Positions 19,507-28,556 of a stretch of 33,748 bases of DNA are shown in pieces. The stretch covers positions 1-33,748 of the forward strand of contig RFHC01000071.1 of the NCBI GenBank assembly GCA_003696505.1. The letters are read 5' to 3'. The number at the start of each line of letters is the position of its first letter. Within the stretch, counting starts at the first letter, position 1. The translations under genes and the position numbers were made by a program. The notes under the pieces were generated by a model that was not told the origin of the DNA, searched no databases, and saw only the letters and a program-made list of their open reading frames with translations. Source of the DNA: Deltaproteobacteria bacterium. GTDB lineage: Bacteria; Desulfobacterota; Deferrimicrobia; J040.

Positions 19507-19535
19507 GCGCCCCCCTCCTCGGGGGGCGCTTTTTC
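19507..19535 (+). terminator. Rho-independent terminator after ppdK
   Basis: GCGCCCCCC (19507-19515), loop TCCTC, GGGGGGCGC (19521-19529), then TTTTT: 9-bp perfect GC-rich stem. Confidence 0.88.
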
Positions 19536-19538
19536 TCC

Positions 19539-19567
19539 TTTACAAACCTTTCATCACACAATATATT
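19539..19567 (+). promoter_or_regulatory. Sigma70-type promoter for smc
   Basis: TTTACA (19539-19544), 17-nt spacer, TATATT (19562-19567), directly after the ppdK terminator. Confidence 0.6.
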
Positions 19568-19628
19568 GTATGAAAACAAGCGTGAAACACATCATATAGG
19601 TGTATCCTCAGGAGGAAGGGAGCCATCT

Positions 19629-22600
19629 ATGAGACTGAAAACCCTCGAAATGGTCGGGTTCAAGACCTTTCCGGAGAAGACGGTCATTCGTTTCTCCCCC
19701 GGAATAACGGCCATTGCCGGACCCAACGGCTCGGGGAAGTCAAATATCGTCGATGCGATTCGCTGGGTGATGGGGGAAACGGCGCCCACACTCCTGAGGA
19801 CCAAGTCTCTCGAAGATGTCATCTTCTCCGGGTCTGAGGGGCATCCGCCCACGAGCTTCGCCGAAGTGAACCTCATCCTGGAGAATTCTGACGGCATTGC
19901 ACCCTCCGGATTTGAGTCGTGCGCAGAGATTCAGGTAACGAGACGGGCGTATCGGGACGGAGAATCGGAGTTTTTCATTAACAGGTCGCCTTGCCGCCTG
20001 AAAGACATCAACGAGCTCTTCCTCGATATCGGGTCAGGCTCCCGGGGATACTGCATCATTGAGCAGGCGAAGGTCCAGCAGGTGGTCGTGTCCCGCCCGG
20101 AGGACGTGAAGCTCCTCATCGAAGAGGCGGCGGGTGTGGCGAAGTACCGGATAAGGAAGCGGGAAGCAGTCAGGAAACTCGAGTCCACCCGTCAGAATCT
20201 CCTGAGAGTCCTCGACATCCTCCAGGAAGTGAAAAGACAGATAGGAGCCCTTGACAGGCAGGCGAGAAAGGCGAGGCGCTACAAGAAGTTGAGGGAGAAC
20301 CTGAAAGTCCTGGAGTGTGAACTCCTCAAGAGGCGCCTCGGGGACATAGAAGGGAATATAGAATCTGTTCGTCTCCGTGTGGAAGAAGCGGAGAAGATTC
20401 TCGCCGACCTGAGGCGGGAAAGGGAAAGAGTCGAGACGGAGATGCAGGTCCTGGAAAACAGGGGGGTGGAGAGGAAGAGCAGGGTCGATGAACTCCGGAG
20501 GAAGCTCCAGGAACTCAATCAGGAATTCCACGGGATGGACAGGCGTTTCGGGGAGGTATCGACGGAAATTTCGGGCCTCCGAAAGAGGAGGCAGGAACTC
20601 CTCCAGGAAAGGGCAGTTCTTTTGCGAGAAGTGGAGGAGATCGGAGAGAGGCTCCTGAAACTTTCGAACGAGCGGGAAGAGATTGAAAGGGAGATGCAAC
20701 GCATTCTCTCGTTCCAGGTCGACCCCGAAACCCGCCGGGATGAGCTGAAGGCGAAGATGGAGCATCTCAAGAGGGAATTCGAGGGGAAGAGGGAAACTCT
20801 CCTCGGACTCCAGATGCAGGCGAAGAACCTTGAAAACAATCTCTCTGTCAGCGAAAAATGGGCCAGGGAAAGGAGCGAGAGGGTCGAAGCGATGGCTCGA
20901 GAGGAGGAGGGGCTGGAAGAGGAGATAAGAAACCTGGACCGGAAGCTCCAGGCCCTCCTGGAGGAGATGAGAGAGGCCTCAAGGGAGAGGGAGGGCCTCG
21001 TTGCGAGGTGTGAGTCGCTCTCCAGACAGAAGGCGCAGATATCGGAAGAGCTCGAATCTCTCCGGCGTAAGAGAGAGGAAGCCAGGGGTGAGCTGGAGAG
21101 GGTTCGGTCCCGCATGGAGACCCTGGGCCAGCTCGTAGAGGGTTACAGGCTCTTCGGTGACACCGTTTCCTTTGTTATGGAAAAAGTCGCGGCAGAGAGG
21201 GAAGACCTGCAGGTGATGGGAGTTCTGGGTGACCTCATTCGCGTGGAAAAGGGATATGAGAAGGCCGTGGAAGCGGCGCTGGGAGAGGCGCTCAAATACA
21301 TCGTCGTCAAAAACCCGGAAGACGGTGTCGTCCTCATCGGTGCTGTGAAGGAGAGCGAGGCGGGGAGGGTGACCGTCGCTCCCGTTACAGTGAGGAAGAA
21401 GGAGGGAAGGGGAGGGGCTCCCATTCCTGCAGAAAGGGGAGTCACCTCAATCTCCGGTATCATCGACGTCCCCGTCGAGGTGAGAGACGTGGTGGACGAC
21501 CTCCTGAGCGATGTCCTCCTCGTCCAGACGCTCGAAGATGCTCTCAACCTCTGGAAGAACAACGGTTCCTGGGCAACCTACGTGACGATGGATGGGGAGG
21601 TCCTCCGCCCCAGCGGAATCATGACTGGAGGACGGGGGAAGGGAGAGAGGGGCATTCTCTCCGTCCGTGCCGAACTCGAGGAGCTCGAATCGAGGGGGAT
21701 TGACCTCGAGAAGGCCCTCACCCTCCTTGGAGAAAAGGAGGGAGAACTCGGGAAAAGAGGCGTGGAGATATCCGGTGAGCTTAAGGATGCTGAGGAGCGG
21801 GTCAAACAGCTGGACGGGAAAATCCACTCACTCAGGCTCGAGCGGGACTACCTCGAGAAGGAGAGGGAGAAGGTCAGGAAGAGATTGAGGCTTCTCAGAG
21901 CGGAGAGGGAACACGTGGAGGAGGAGAGAGAAAGGATACTCCACGAGAAGAGCTCTGCAGAAAGACAGCTGGCAGAATTGAGGGGGAAAATTCAGGAAGT
22001 TGAGGGAGAAATTTCCCGGCTCAGGGAGGAGCTCGACGGGGTGACGGGGGAGCTGGAATCCGTCGAGGCATCTTACTCTCTTTCTCTCAGACAGAGGGAG
22101 CAACTGAAGGAGAGACTCTCCAGAATAGAGGTTGAAGAGAAAACCCTCCAGGGTCTCGAGGAGGAGAAGAAAACCCGTTCTGAGAGGTGCTTGAAGGAGG
22201 CGGAAGGAATCGACGAGGAACTCAAGCGTCTGGAAAGGGAGAGAGAGGAAACGGGGAGAGCGCTCGGCCAGGTTCAGGAGAGGCGGAAGGACCTGGAGGA
22301 GAAGATAAGGATGCTGGAAGAGGAAATCATCGCCGGCGAGGAATCCCTTGTCCGGACGAGAGGGCAGTGGAAGAGACTGGGAGAGGAGATAGACAAAAAG
22401 CTTGAGGCTCTCCACGCCGCGCGGGAAAGACTGGTGGCCCTTGAGACGAAGAAAGAGGAACTGGAGAGTGTCTACGAGGAGAGCTACGGAGGAGGGCTCG
22501 ATGAGGGAGACGTTCCTGAAGAAGTGTCCTCCCTCACAGTCGAGGAGATATCTTTACGGGTAGAGGAGACCCGGCGGGCCCTCGAATCTATCGGCGAGGT

Positions 22601-23183
22601 TAATGTGGGCGCAATCGAGGAGAGAGAGGAGCTCCAGAAGAGGTTCGATGAGCTCACCGCTCAGAAAGAGGATCTGGAAAAGTCGATGGAAGACCTGAAA
22701 AAGGTGATAAGCAGGATCGATAGAGAGTCGTCAGAAAGGTTTCTCTCAACGTTTGAAATGGTTAACGGCTATTTTTCTGAACTCTTTCCCAAGCTCTTCA
22801 TGGGAGGGAAGGGATTCCTCCGGCTGATCGAAAACGAGGACATTCTCGAATCGGGAGTGGAGATAGTCCCGCAGCCTCCCGGGAAGAGGGTGAAGAACGT
22901 GGCAGCGCTCTCAAACGGAGAGAAGGCCCTGGTGGGAATTGCCATGTTCATGTCTCTCTTTTCCGTCCGCCCCGCTCCTTTCCTCTTCCTGGACGAAGTG
23001 GACAGTCCTCTGGACGAGAAAAACGTGGACCGCTTCTACTCGCTCGTGAGGAGTATCAGCGGGGACAGGCAGGTTATCCTCATCACCCACAAGAAGAGGA
23101 GCATGGAGCTCGCGGACTACCTCTACGGCGTGACGATGGAGAAACCGGGTGTCTCTAAAGTGGTCACCATGACCACCAGGTGA
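19629..23183 (+). CDS. smc: Chromosome segregation protein SMC
   Basis: MRLKTLEMVGFKTFPEKTVIRFSPGITAIAGPNGSGKSNIVDAIRWVMGE (Walker A), long coiled coils around a hinge, C-terminal LSNGEKALVGIAMF...FLFLDEVDSPLDEKNVDRF. ATG 19629 fits the SMC N-terminus; tracked 19566 overlaps the promoter. Confidence 0.96.
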   Translation: MRLKTLEMVGFKTFPEKTVIRFSPGITAIAGPNGSGKSNIVDAIRWVMGETAPTLLRTKSLEDVIFSGSEGHPPTSFAEVNLILENSDGIAPSGFESCAEIQVTRRAYRDGESEFFINRSPCRLKDINELFLDIGSGSRGYCIIEQAKVQQVVVSRPEDVKLLIEEAAGVAKYRIRKREAVRKLESTRQNLLRVLDILQEVKRQIGALDRQARKARRYKKLRENLKVLECELLKRRLGDIEGNIESVRLRVEEAEKILADLRRERERVETEMQVLENRGVERKSRVDELRRKLQELNQEFHGMDRRFGEVSTEISGLRKRRQELLQERAVLLREVEEIGERLLKLSNEREEIEREMQRILSFQVDPETRRDELKAKMEHLKREFEGKRETLLGLQMQAKNLENNLSVSEKWARERSERVEAMAREEEGLEEEIRNLDRKLQALLEEMREASREREGLVARCESLSRQKAQISEELESLRRKREEARGELERVRSRMETLGQLVEGYRLFGDTVSFVMEKVAAEREDLQVMGVLGDLIRVEKGYEKAVEAALGEALKYIVVKNPEDGVVLIGAVKESEAGRVTVAPVTVRKKEGRGGAPIPAERGVTSISGIIDVPVEVRDVVDDLLSDVLLVQTLEDALNLWKNNGSWATYVTMDGEVLRPSGIMTGGRGKGERGILSVRAELEELESRGIDLEKALTLLGEKEGELGKRGVEISGELKDAEERVKQLDGKIHSLRLERDYLEKEREKVRKRLRLLRAEREHVEEERERILHEKSSAERQLAELRGKIQEVEGEISRLREELDGVTGELESVEASYSLSLRQREQLKERLSRIEVEEKTLQGLEEEKKTRSERCLKEAEGIDEELKRLEREREETGRALGQVQERRKDLEEKIRMLEEEIIAGEESLVRTRGQWKRLGEEIDKKLEALHAARERLVALETKKEELESVYEESYGGGLDEGDVPEEVSSLTVEEISLRVEETRRALESIGEVNVGAIEEREELQKRFDELTAQKEDLEKSMEDLKKVISRIDRESSERFLSTFEMVNGYFSELFPKLFMGGKGFLRLIENEDILESGVEIVPQPPGKRVKNVAALSNGEKALVGIAMFMSLFSVRPAPFLFLDEVDSPLDEKNVDRFYSLVRSISGDRQVILITHKKRSMELADYLYGVTMEKPGVSKVVTMTTR

Positions 23184-23228
23184 TATCCTGATTTCCCGGA
23201 AAAGTTATTTGTCCGTCGGGAGCAAAAG

Positions 23229-24140
23229 ATGGGGTCTGTTTTCTCACGAATAAAGAAGGGACTCACGAAAACGAGGGAGAAGATTCTCGGTATCTTCCCC
23301 GCTCCGGGAGAGGCGAAAAACCTCGAGGAGTTTCTCGAAAGGGTCGAAGAATCCCTCATCCTCGCTGATACCGGAGTTGATACGGCGCTTTTCGTGGTTG
23401 AGGAAGTGAAGGAGCGCCTCAGGGGAAAGAACTGGGACGAGAAGGCGGCCAGGGACGCAGTGGTCGACGCCATCTCAGACATTCTGGGAGAAGTGGAGTC
23501 TCCCCTTCAGGTAGAGCCCCCCTTCCCCTTCGTCGTGCTCGTTCTCGGAGTGAACGGGTCGGGGAAGACGACGACAATCGGAAAAATGGCTGCCCTCCTT
23601 AAGGAAAGCGGCAGGTCTGTCCTCCTCGGGGCTGCAGATACTTTCCGGGCGGCTGCTATCGACCAGCTCGAAATCTGGGGGGAGAGGGTTGGAGTTCCCG
23701 TCGTAAAACACTCTCCCGGCGCTGATGCATCTGCCGTTGCTTTCGACGCTGTGCGAGCAGCCAGGGCTCGTGGAATAGACGTGGTCATCATCGACACGGC
23801 GGGACGTCTCCACACGAAGAAGAACCTGATGGAGGAGCTGAAAAAAGTGAAGAGGGTGGTGGGCAAAGAGGTTCCCCACGCCCCTTCCGAAGTGCTCCTC
23901 GTCATCGACGCGACGACAGGGTTGAACGGGCTTTCACAGGCCCGTGTCTTCCACGAAGAGCTGGGGGTGACAGGAATTGCCGTGACGAAACTTGACGGGA
24001 CGGCAAAAGGGGGAATCATCCTCGCCATAAGCAGGGAATTGAAAATTCCCGTCCGGTTTGTTGGAGTTGGAGAAGGCGTTGAAGACCTGAGAGAGTTTCG
24101 GGCACGACCATTCGCGGAGGCGCTCTTCCTGGATGAGTGA
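23229..24140 (+). CDS. ftsY: Signal recognition particle receptor FtsY
   Basis: VLGVNGSGKTTTIGKMAALL, GAADTFRAAAIDQLEIWGERVGVPVV, DTAGRLHTKKNLMEELKKV, TKLDGTAKGG, VGVGEGVEDLREF. Confidence 0.97.
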   Translation: MGSVFSRIKKGLTKTREKILGIFPAPGEAKNLEEFLERVEESLILADTGVDTALFVVEEVKERLRGKNWDEKAARDAVVDAISDILGEVESPLQVEPPFPFVVLVLGVNGSGKTTTIGKMAALLKESGRSVLLGAADTFRAAAIDQLEIWGERVGVPVVKHSPGADASAVAFDAVRAARARGIDVVIIDTAGRLHTKKNLMEELKKVKRVVGKEVPHAPSEVLLVIDATTGLNGLSQARVFHEELGVTGIAVTKLDGTAKGGIILAISRELKIPVRFVGVGEGVEDLREFRARPFAEALFLDE

Positions 24141-25752
24141 TTTTCTCCTCATACAGTTCCTCGGAGCCGTCGCCTTCATCCTCCTCGGCGTGAGGTTTGC
24201 CGGTAGAGGCTTCGAGGGTGCCTTCGGCGAGAGAATTCGCGCGGAACTGAAGAGGCTTTCGGGAAGGCCTTTCCCTTCCTACGTGGCGGGTTTTTTTACC
24301 ACCGTCGTCCTCCAGTCCTCCGGCGCGACTGTTGCTCTCCTCCTTTCCCTCTCCGTTATGAACCCCATTTCGCTTCCTGCGTCTCTCGCTGTCGTCCTCG
24401 GCGCTGACCTGGGCGCGACGATAATCGTCCAGCTCATATCCTTCCGCATCGCCTCCATCTCATTCCTCGTCATCGCTGTGGGTGCTCCCTTCTACCTTTT
24501 CGGGAAGACGTCGAAAATGCGAGGGGTGGGCCAGGGGGTTCTCGGTTTCGGTTTTATCCTCTTCGCGATTTACATCGTCACTTCCCTTTCCGGCTCGGTG
24601 CGGGAGATTCCCGGGCTCGTCGAAATTTTAAGGGGCCTCGACAGGGCTCCTCTTATCTGCTTCGTCGGCGGACTCATTTTTGCCGTGGTATTTCAATCGT
24701 CAACGGCAGTTCTCGCTCTGATGATCGGTTTTTCCGTGAAGGGACTCGTCTCCGTCCACGCCACCTTTCCCGCTGTTCTGGGGGCAAACGTCGGTTCAAC
24801 CGTCATCGCTTTCCTCTCTGCCATCGGAAGCGGACAGCGGGGGATGAGAATCGCCTGGGGACACCTCTTCTTCAAAGTTGCAGGAGCTCTCCTCTTTTTC
24901 CCCTTCCTCCCCTACTTCCCCGACCTCCTCGCACGCGTATCCTTCGACCAGGCACACATGGTGGCGAACATGCACACGCTGTTTAACTTGACGATATCTC
25001 TTCTCTTCCTCCCCTTCATCAACCCTGTTGCTGCAGTGCTCGAGAAGAGGATTCCCGAGGCGGAGGAAGAGGATGAATTCCGCCTCAAGTTCCTGGATGC
25101 GTCATTTTCCTCGTCTCCTTCCGTGGGGGTTGCGCAGCTTATGAGGGAAATTCTCCGGATGGCTGACGTCGTCCGGAGCATGCTCGTCGACGTGGGAGAG
25201 GTTATCCGGACGAACAACGCTGACCTCCTCGATGAGGTGGCAAGGCGGGACGACCTCGTCGATTTCCTCGACAGGGAGATAAAGAGGTTCCTCGCGACAC
25301 ACGAGAGGGTCGACTCCGAGAGTGATGTGGGGAAGATGAGCGTCGTCTTCATTTCGGTTTTGAGCAATCTGGAGCACATGGCCGACATTGTCGACAAAGG
25401 GCTCTGCGAGCAGTTGAGGAACAAAATATTGAACGGACTCGAGTTTTCCCGCGAAGGAGAGAAGGAAATCCTCATGTATCACAGGCGCGTCGTGGAGATG
25501 TTCGACGAGGCCATCCTCGCCTTCATGAGGATGGACAGGGATACGGCGCAGCGTGTCATCGGGAGGAAGAAAGACCTGAGCTTGCTGGAAAAGGAGTTGA
25601 AAAACGCGCATATCCGCCGCCTCAACCAGGGGATGAAGGAATCCCTCGAAACGAGCTCCATCCACCTGGATATTCTCTCGTCCCTCAGGAGAATCGTGAC
25701 GGTGTCCGCGGGCATCGCCTACCTGGTAGTGGATTTCACCGAGAAAGAGTAG
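24133..25752 (+). CDS. Na/Pi-cotransporter family protein with C-terminal PhoU-like domain
   Basis: Two QSS repeats (VVLQSSGATVALLLSLSV..., VVFQSSTAVLALMIGFSV), multiple TM segments, helical PhoU-like C-terminus; overlaps ftsY by 8 nt. Confidence 0.9.
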   Translation: MSDFLLIQFLGAVAFILLGVRFAGRGFEGAFGERIRAELKRLSGRPFPSYVAGFFTTVVLQSSGATVALLLSLSVMNPISLPASLAVVLGADLGATIIVQLISFRIASISFLVIAVGAPFYLFGKTSKMRGVGQGVLGFGFILFAIYIVTSLSGSVREIPGLVEILRGLDRAPLICFVGGLIFAVVFQSSTAVLALMIGFSVKGLVSVHATFPAVLGANVGSTVIAFLSAIGSGQRGMRIAWGHLFFKVAGALLFFPFLPYFPDLLARVSFDQAHMVANMHTLFNLTISLLFLPFINPVAAVLEKRIPEAEEEDEFRLKFLDASFSSSPSVGVAQLMREILRMADVVRSMLVDVGEVIRTNNADLLDEVARRDDLVDFLDREIKRFLATHERVDSESDVGKMSVVFISVLSNLEHMADIVDKGLCEQLRNKILNGLEFSREGEKEILMYHRRVVEMFDEAILAFMRMDRDTAQRVIGRKKDLSLLEKELKNAHIRRLNQGMKESLETSSIHLDILSSLRRIVTVSAGIAYLVVDFTEKE

Positions 25753-25759
25753 TCGTCTA

Positions 25760-25789
25760 TTGACATGATAAGATGAGAATGGATATCCT
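25760..25789 (+). promoter_or_regulatory. Candidate promoter for the glutamate-synthase-domain genes
   Basis: TTGACA (25760-25765), 18-nt spacer, TATCCT (25784-25789), in the intergenic gap before 25821. Confidence 0.45.
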
Positions 25790-25820
25790 AACAATTCACT
25801 AAATTTTCGGGGGCGCAGCC

Positions 25821-26912
25821 ATGAACCACCTCTTCACCAAGGACATTTCCGGGTGCGGACTGTCTGGGATCATCAGCACGTCGGGCAGGATGATTCCGGG
25901 AGAGCAGATTGTGCGCTCTATCGTCCTCCAGACGGACAGGGGAAACGGCCTCGGTGCGGGGTACGCGGCATACGGAATATACCCGGATTTCAAAGATTAC
26001 TACGCTTTCCACATCATGTTTGACAGTGTGGCGGCGAAGGACCAGACAGAGGACCTCCTGGAGTCGGTGACGGAAATCGAACACGCCGAGGAGATCCCCA
26101 CACGACCAACGGAGAACATCAAGGTGGCACCTCTTCTCTACCGCTACTTCCTGAAACCGGTAAGGGAGAAGGCTCCTCGAGAATTTCAATTGCTCGACGA
26201 AGACGACATTGTTGTCAACATCGTCATGAGGATAAACAGCTCCATCGAGGGAGCTTACGTCTTCTCCTCGGGGAAGAACATGGGCGTCTTCAAGGGAGTC
26301 GGCTTTCCGAAGGACATCGCTGAATTCTTCAGGATAGAAGATTACGAGGCGTACATCTGGACGGCGCACAACAGGTTTCCGACGAACACTCCGGGATGGT
26401 GGGGGGGAGCACATCCCTTCACCCTCCTGGACTGGTCCATCGTGCACAACGGGGAGATTTCCTCTTACGGGATCAACAAGAGATATCTGGAGATGTACGG
26501 GTACAAGCTCACGCTCCTGACGGACACGGAGGTGGTTGCGTACCTGCTTGACCTCCTCATCAGGAAGTTCGGAATCGACCTCCGCTCCGCCTGCACCGCT
26601 CTGGCGGCTCCGTTCTGGAAGGACATCGACGCGAGCCCCAACGGCGATGCTGTCAGAGCTATCAGGATGGTCTACGGGAGTGCCCTCCTGAACGGTCCCT
26701 TCGCCATACTCTTTGCGTTCAAGGACGGACTCGTGGGACTTAACGACAGGGTGAAACTGAGGCCCCTCGTCGTGGGAGTCAAGGGCGACTGCGTCTACAT
26801 GGCGAGCGAAGAGGCAGCCATAAGGGAGATTTGTCCCGACCCGGAAAGGGTCTGGGCCCCCAGAGCGGGAGACCCCGTCATCGTCAGGATGGGGAAGGGA
26901 ATAGTAAACTGA
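25821..26912 (+). CDS. Glutamine amidotransferase class II domain protein, archaeal-type split glutamate synthase subunit (GltB1-like)
   Basis: [22 protein letters not shown] (nucleophile-Cys region), [69 protein letters not shown]. Confidence 0.88.
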   Translation: MNHLFTKDISGCGLSGIISTSGRMIPGEQIVRSIVLQTDRGNGLGAGYAAYGIYPDFKDYYAFHIMFDSVAAKDQTEDLLESVTEIEHAEEIPTRPTENIKVAPLLYRYFLKPVREKAPREFQLLDEDDIVVNIVMRINSSIEGAYVFSSGKNMGVFKGVGFPKDIAEFFRIEDYEAYIWTAHNRFPTNTPGWWGGAHPFTLLDWSIVHNGEISSYGINKRYLEMYGYKLTLLTDTEVVAYLLDLLIRKFGIDLRSACTALAAPFWKDIDASPNGDAVRAIRMVYGSALLNGPFAILFAFKDGLVGLNDRVKLRPLVVGVKGDCVYMASEEAAIREICPDPERVWAPRAGDPVIVRMGKGIVN

Positions 26913-26923
26913 GGAGAGGCGCA

Positions 26924-27667
26924 ATGAGAATAGAAATCGACGCGAAGGGTGTTTATTACAGAGACCTGAACAGGAAGATTCGTCAGGCCGTGAGAGAAGG
27001 GTACACGGAAATTTACCTGAAGAATGTGAACGGACAGTATTACATTGCCGACGGGATAGACAGGGAGGTGACGATTATCATCGACGGAGTCCCGGGAAAT
27101 GACCTGGGAGCCTTCATGGACGGTCCCACCGTCATCGTGAGAAACAACGCCCAGGACAACGTGGGGAACACGATGAATTCCGGAAAGATAGTCGTCCACG
27201 GACGGGCTGGAGACGTGTGCGGTTACGGAATGCGGGGCGGGAAAATATTTATCAAGGGTGACGTGGGATATCGTGTTGGAATCCACATGAAAGGGTATAA
27301 GGATAAAATCCCCGTCATGGTTATCGGCGGGAAGGCGGGTGACTTCTTCGGCGAATACATGGCCGGAGGGGTCCTCATTCTTCTGGGACTGTCGGAGGAC
27401 GGGGACGACCGCCCCATTGCAGGCGACTACCTGGGGACGGGCATGCACGGGGGCGTCATCTACCTCAGAGGCGAGCCGGACATGAACCGGGTTGGAAGAG
27501 AGGTGGGAATCGTCCCCCTCGAGGAAACCGACAGGAACATTATTGAGAGGTCGGTAAAGGAGTTCTGCGAGGAGTTCGGGTTCGACTACGAGGAAATTAT
27601 GAAAGGGCAGTTTACGAAACTCGTTCCCGTCACGAACAGGCCGTACGGGAACCTCTACGCCTACTGA
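26924..27667 (+). CDS. GXGXG-domain protein, split glutamate synthase subunit (GltB3-like)
   Basis: Beta-helix GXGXG pattern: GNDLGAFMDGPTVIVRNNAQDNVGNTMNSGKIVVHGRAGDVCGYGMRGGKIFIKGDVGYRVGIHMK. ATG 26924 has SD AGGAGAGG; tracked 26831 overlaps the previous gene. Confidence 0.88.
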   Translation: MRIEIDAKGVYYRDLNRKIRQAVREGYTEIYLKNVNGQYYIADGIDREVTIIIDGVPGNDLGAFMDGPTVIVRNNAQDNVGNTMNSGKIVVHGRAGDVCGYGMRGGKIFIKGDVGYRVGIHMKGYKDKIPVMVIGGKAGDFFGEYMAGGVLILLGLSEDGDDRPIAGDYLGTGMHGGVIYLRGEPDMNRVGREVGIVPLEETDRNIIERSVKEFCEEFGFDYEEIMKGQFTKLVPVTNRPYGNLYAY

Positions 27668-27688
27668 CGGGAAAAAAGGGGGGTGTCC

Positions 27689-27913
27689 ATGTCTGAGCAC
27701 ATTTTCGAGGAGATGGAACAGAAGATAACGAGGATGCTCGATTACATCGAGAACCTGAAGAACGAAAACGCCCGGTTGAGGGAAGAAGTTGCCCAGAAGG
27801 ATAGGGAACTTTCTGAACTCCGCCAGAGAATCGAGTCCATATCGGGCGAGAAAGACGAAATAAGAAGGAGGATAGAAAATCTTTTAAGGAAACTTGACGC
27901 TGTTGAGGGATGA
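27689..27913 (+). CDS. Small coiled-coil protein upstream of zapA (ZapB-like candidate)
   Basis: MSEHIFEEMEQKITRMLDYIENLKNENARLREEVAQKDRELSELRQRIESISGEKDEIRRRIENLLRKLDAVEG, heptad-rich; SD AAGGGGGG. Confidence 0.65.
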   Translation: MSEHIFEEMEQKITRMLDYIENLKNENARLREEVAQKDRELSELRQRIESISGEKDEIRRRIENLLRKLDAVEG

Positions 27914-27930
27914 AACCCCTATAGTATAAT
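27903..27930 (+). promoter_or_regulatory. Candidate zapA / 6S RNA promoter
   Basis: TTGAGG (27903-27908), 16-nt spacer, perfect TATAAT (27925-27930), only 6 nt before the zapA ATG. Confidence 0.55.
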
Positions 27931-27936
27931 GTCTCC

Positions 27937-28221
27937 ATGAGACGAAACGTCTTCGAGCTCACAGTCCTCGGTCACAGACTGAGGATAGCCACGGAAAATG
28001 ACGAAGAGTATGTAAGGACGCTTACGGAATACGTCACCTCGTGCATCAACAAGCTGAGGGACGGAAACAGGTCCGTGGGAAATGTGGAACTTCTCATCCT
28101 CACGACTCTGACGCTGGCGGATGAAGTTCTCAAGGCAAGGAAGGAGCTCGAAGAGACAAAGGTCAGGGTGGAAAAACTGAAGACCCTCATCGACGAGAGG
28201 GTAAAGGTATCACAGGGATAA
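27937..28221 (+). CDS. zapA: Cell division protein ZapA
   Basis: RRNVFELTVLGHRLRIATENDEEYVRTLTEYVTSCINKLRDGNRSVGNVELLILTTLTLADEVLKARKEL; followed by 6S RNA and cyclo-ligase gene. Confidence 0.88.
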   Translation: MRRNVFELTVLGHRLRIATENDEEYVRTLTEYVTSCINKLRDGNRSVGNVELLILTTLTLADEVLKARKELEETKVRVEKLKTLIDERVKVSQG

Positions 28222-28400
28222 ACGGCGTTCCCTGCGGTGTTCGTGTCTGACGAAGAGTTAGACCCAACACCACGTTGAACGGGAGCCCTCCCTGGCGGTG
28301 GAGAGCAGGCCCCTCACGGGGAAGCCGGAAGCCGTTATCAGGGCGCCCACCTATCTGGGGATAGGGTTCAACGTCTATCGCAGGCACGGCACATGCGGGG
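28222..28400 (+). ncRNA. ssrS: 6S RNA
   Basis: Conserved-looking TTCCCTGCGGTGTTCGT, GAACGGGAGCCCTCCCTGG, AAGCCGTTATCAGGGCGCCCACCT, GGGTTCAACG. CCTGCG (28231-28236) pairs with CGCAGG (28379-28384); ACGTTGAAC (28272-28280) pairs with GTTCAACGT (28366-28374). Classical zapA-ssrS-5-FCL synteny. Ends approximate. Confidence 0.87.
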
Positions 28401-28434
28401 GACTTTTTCAAGGCCGTTTTAACATAGATTTGTT

Positions 28435-28533
28435 GATGTGGGATTCCGGGGAATAGCGGAGATTCAGATAGATTCACCCGATCTCAGATAGTCCCGTTTT
28501 TCGCCACTTTCCCCGAAAAGTCCATCCCACATC
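28435..28533 (+). repeat. Long imperfect inverted repeat (possible structured leader or small RNA)
   Basis: GATGTGGGAT (28435-28444) pairs with ATCCCACATC (28524-28533), and CGGGGAA (28447-28453) with TTCCCCG (28509-28515). Confidence 0.6.
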
Positions 28534-28556
28534 CAGAAAATGATTTGGAGTTTCAA

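Noticed and set aside
20279-22900. Repetitive GAGGAG/GAAGAG-rich DNA in smc
   Set aside because: Explained by Glu/Arg/Lys-rich coiled-coil coding, not a DNA repeat array or CRISPR.
25788-26924. 378-aa minus-strand ORF opposite the amidotransferase gene
   Set aside because: Covers exactly the opposite strand of a clear coding gene; composition typical of a shadow ORF.
28187-28477. 96-aa minus-strand ORF over 6S RNA
   Set aside because: Overlaps the structured 6S RNA and zapA 3' end; no coding evidence.
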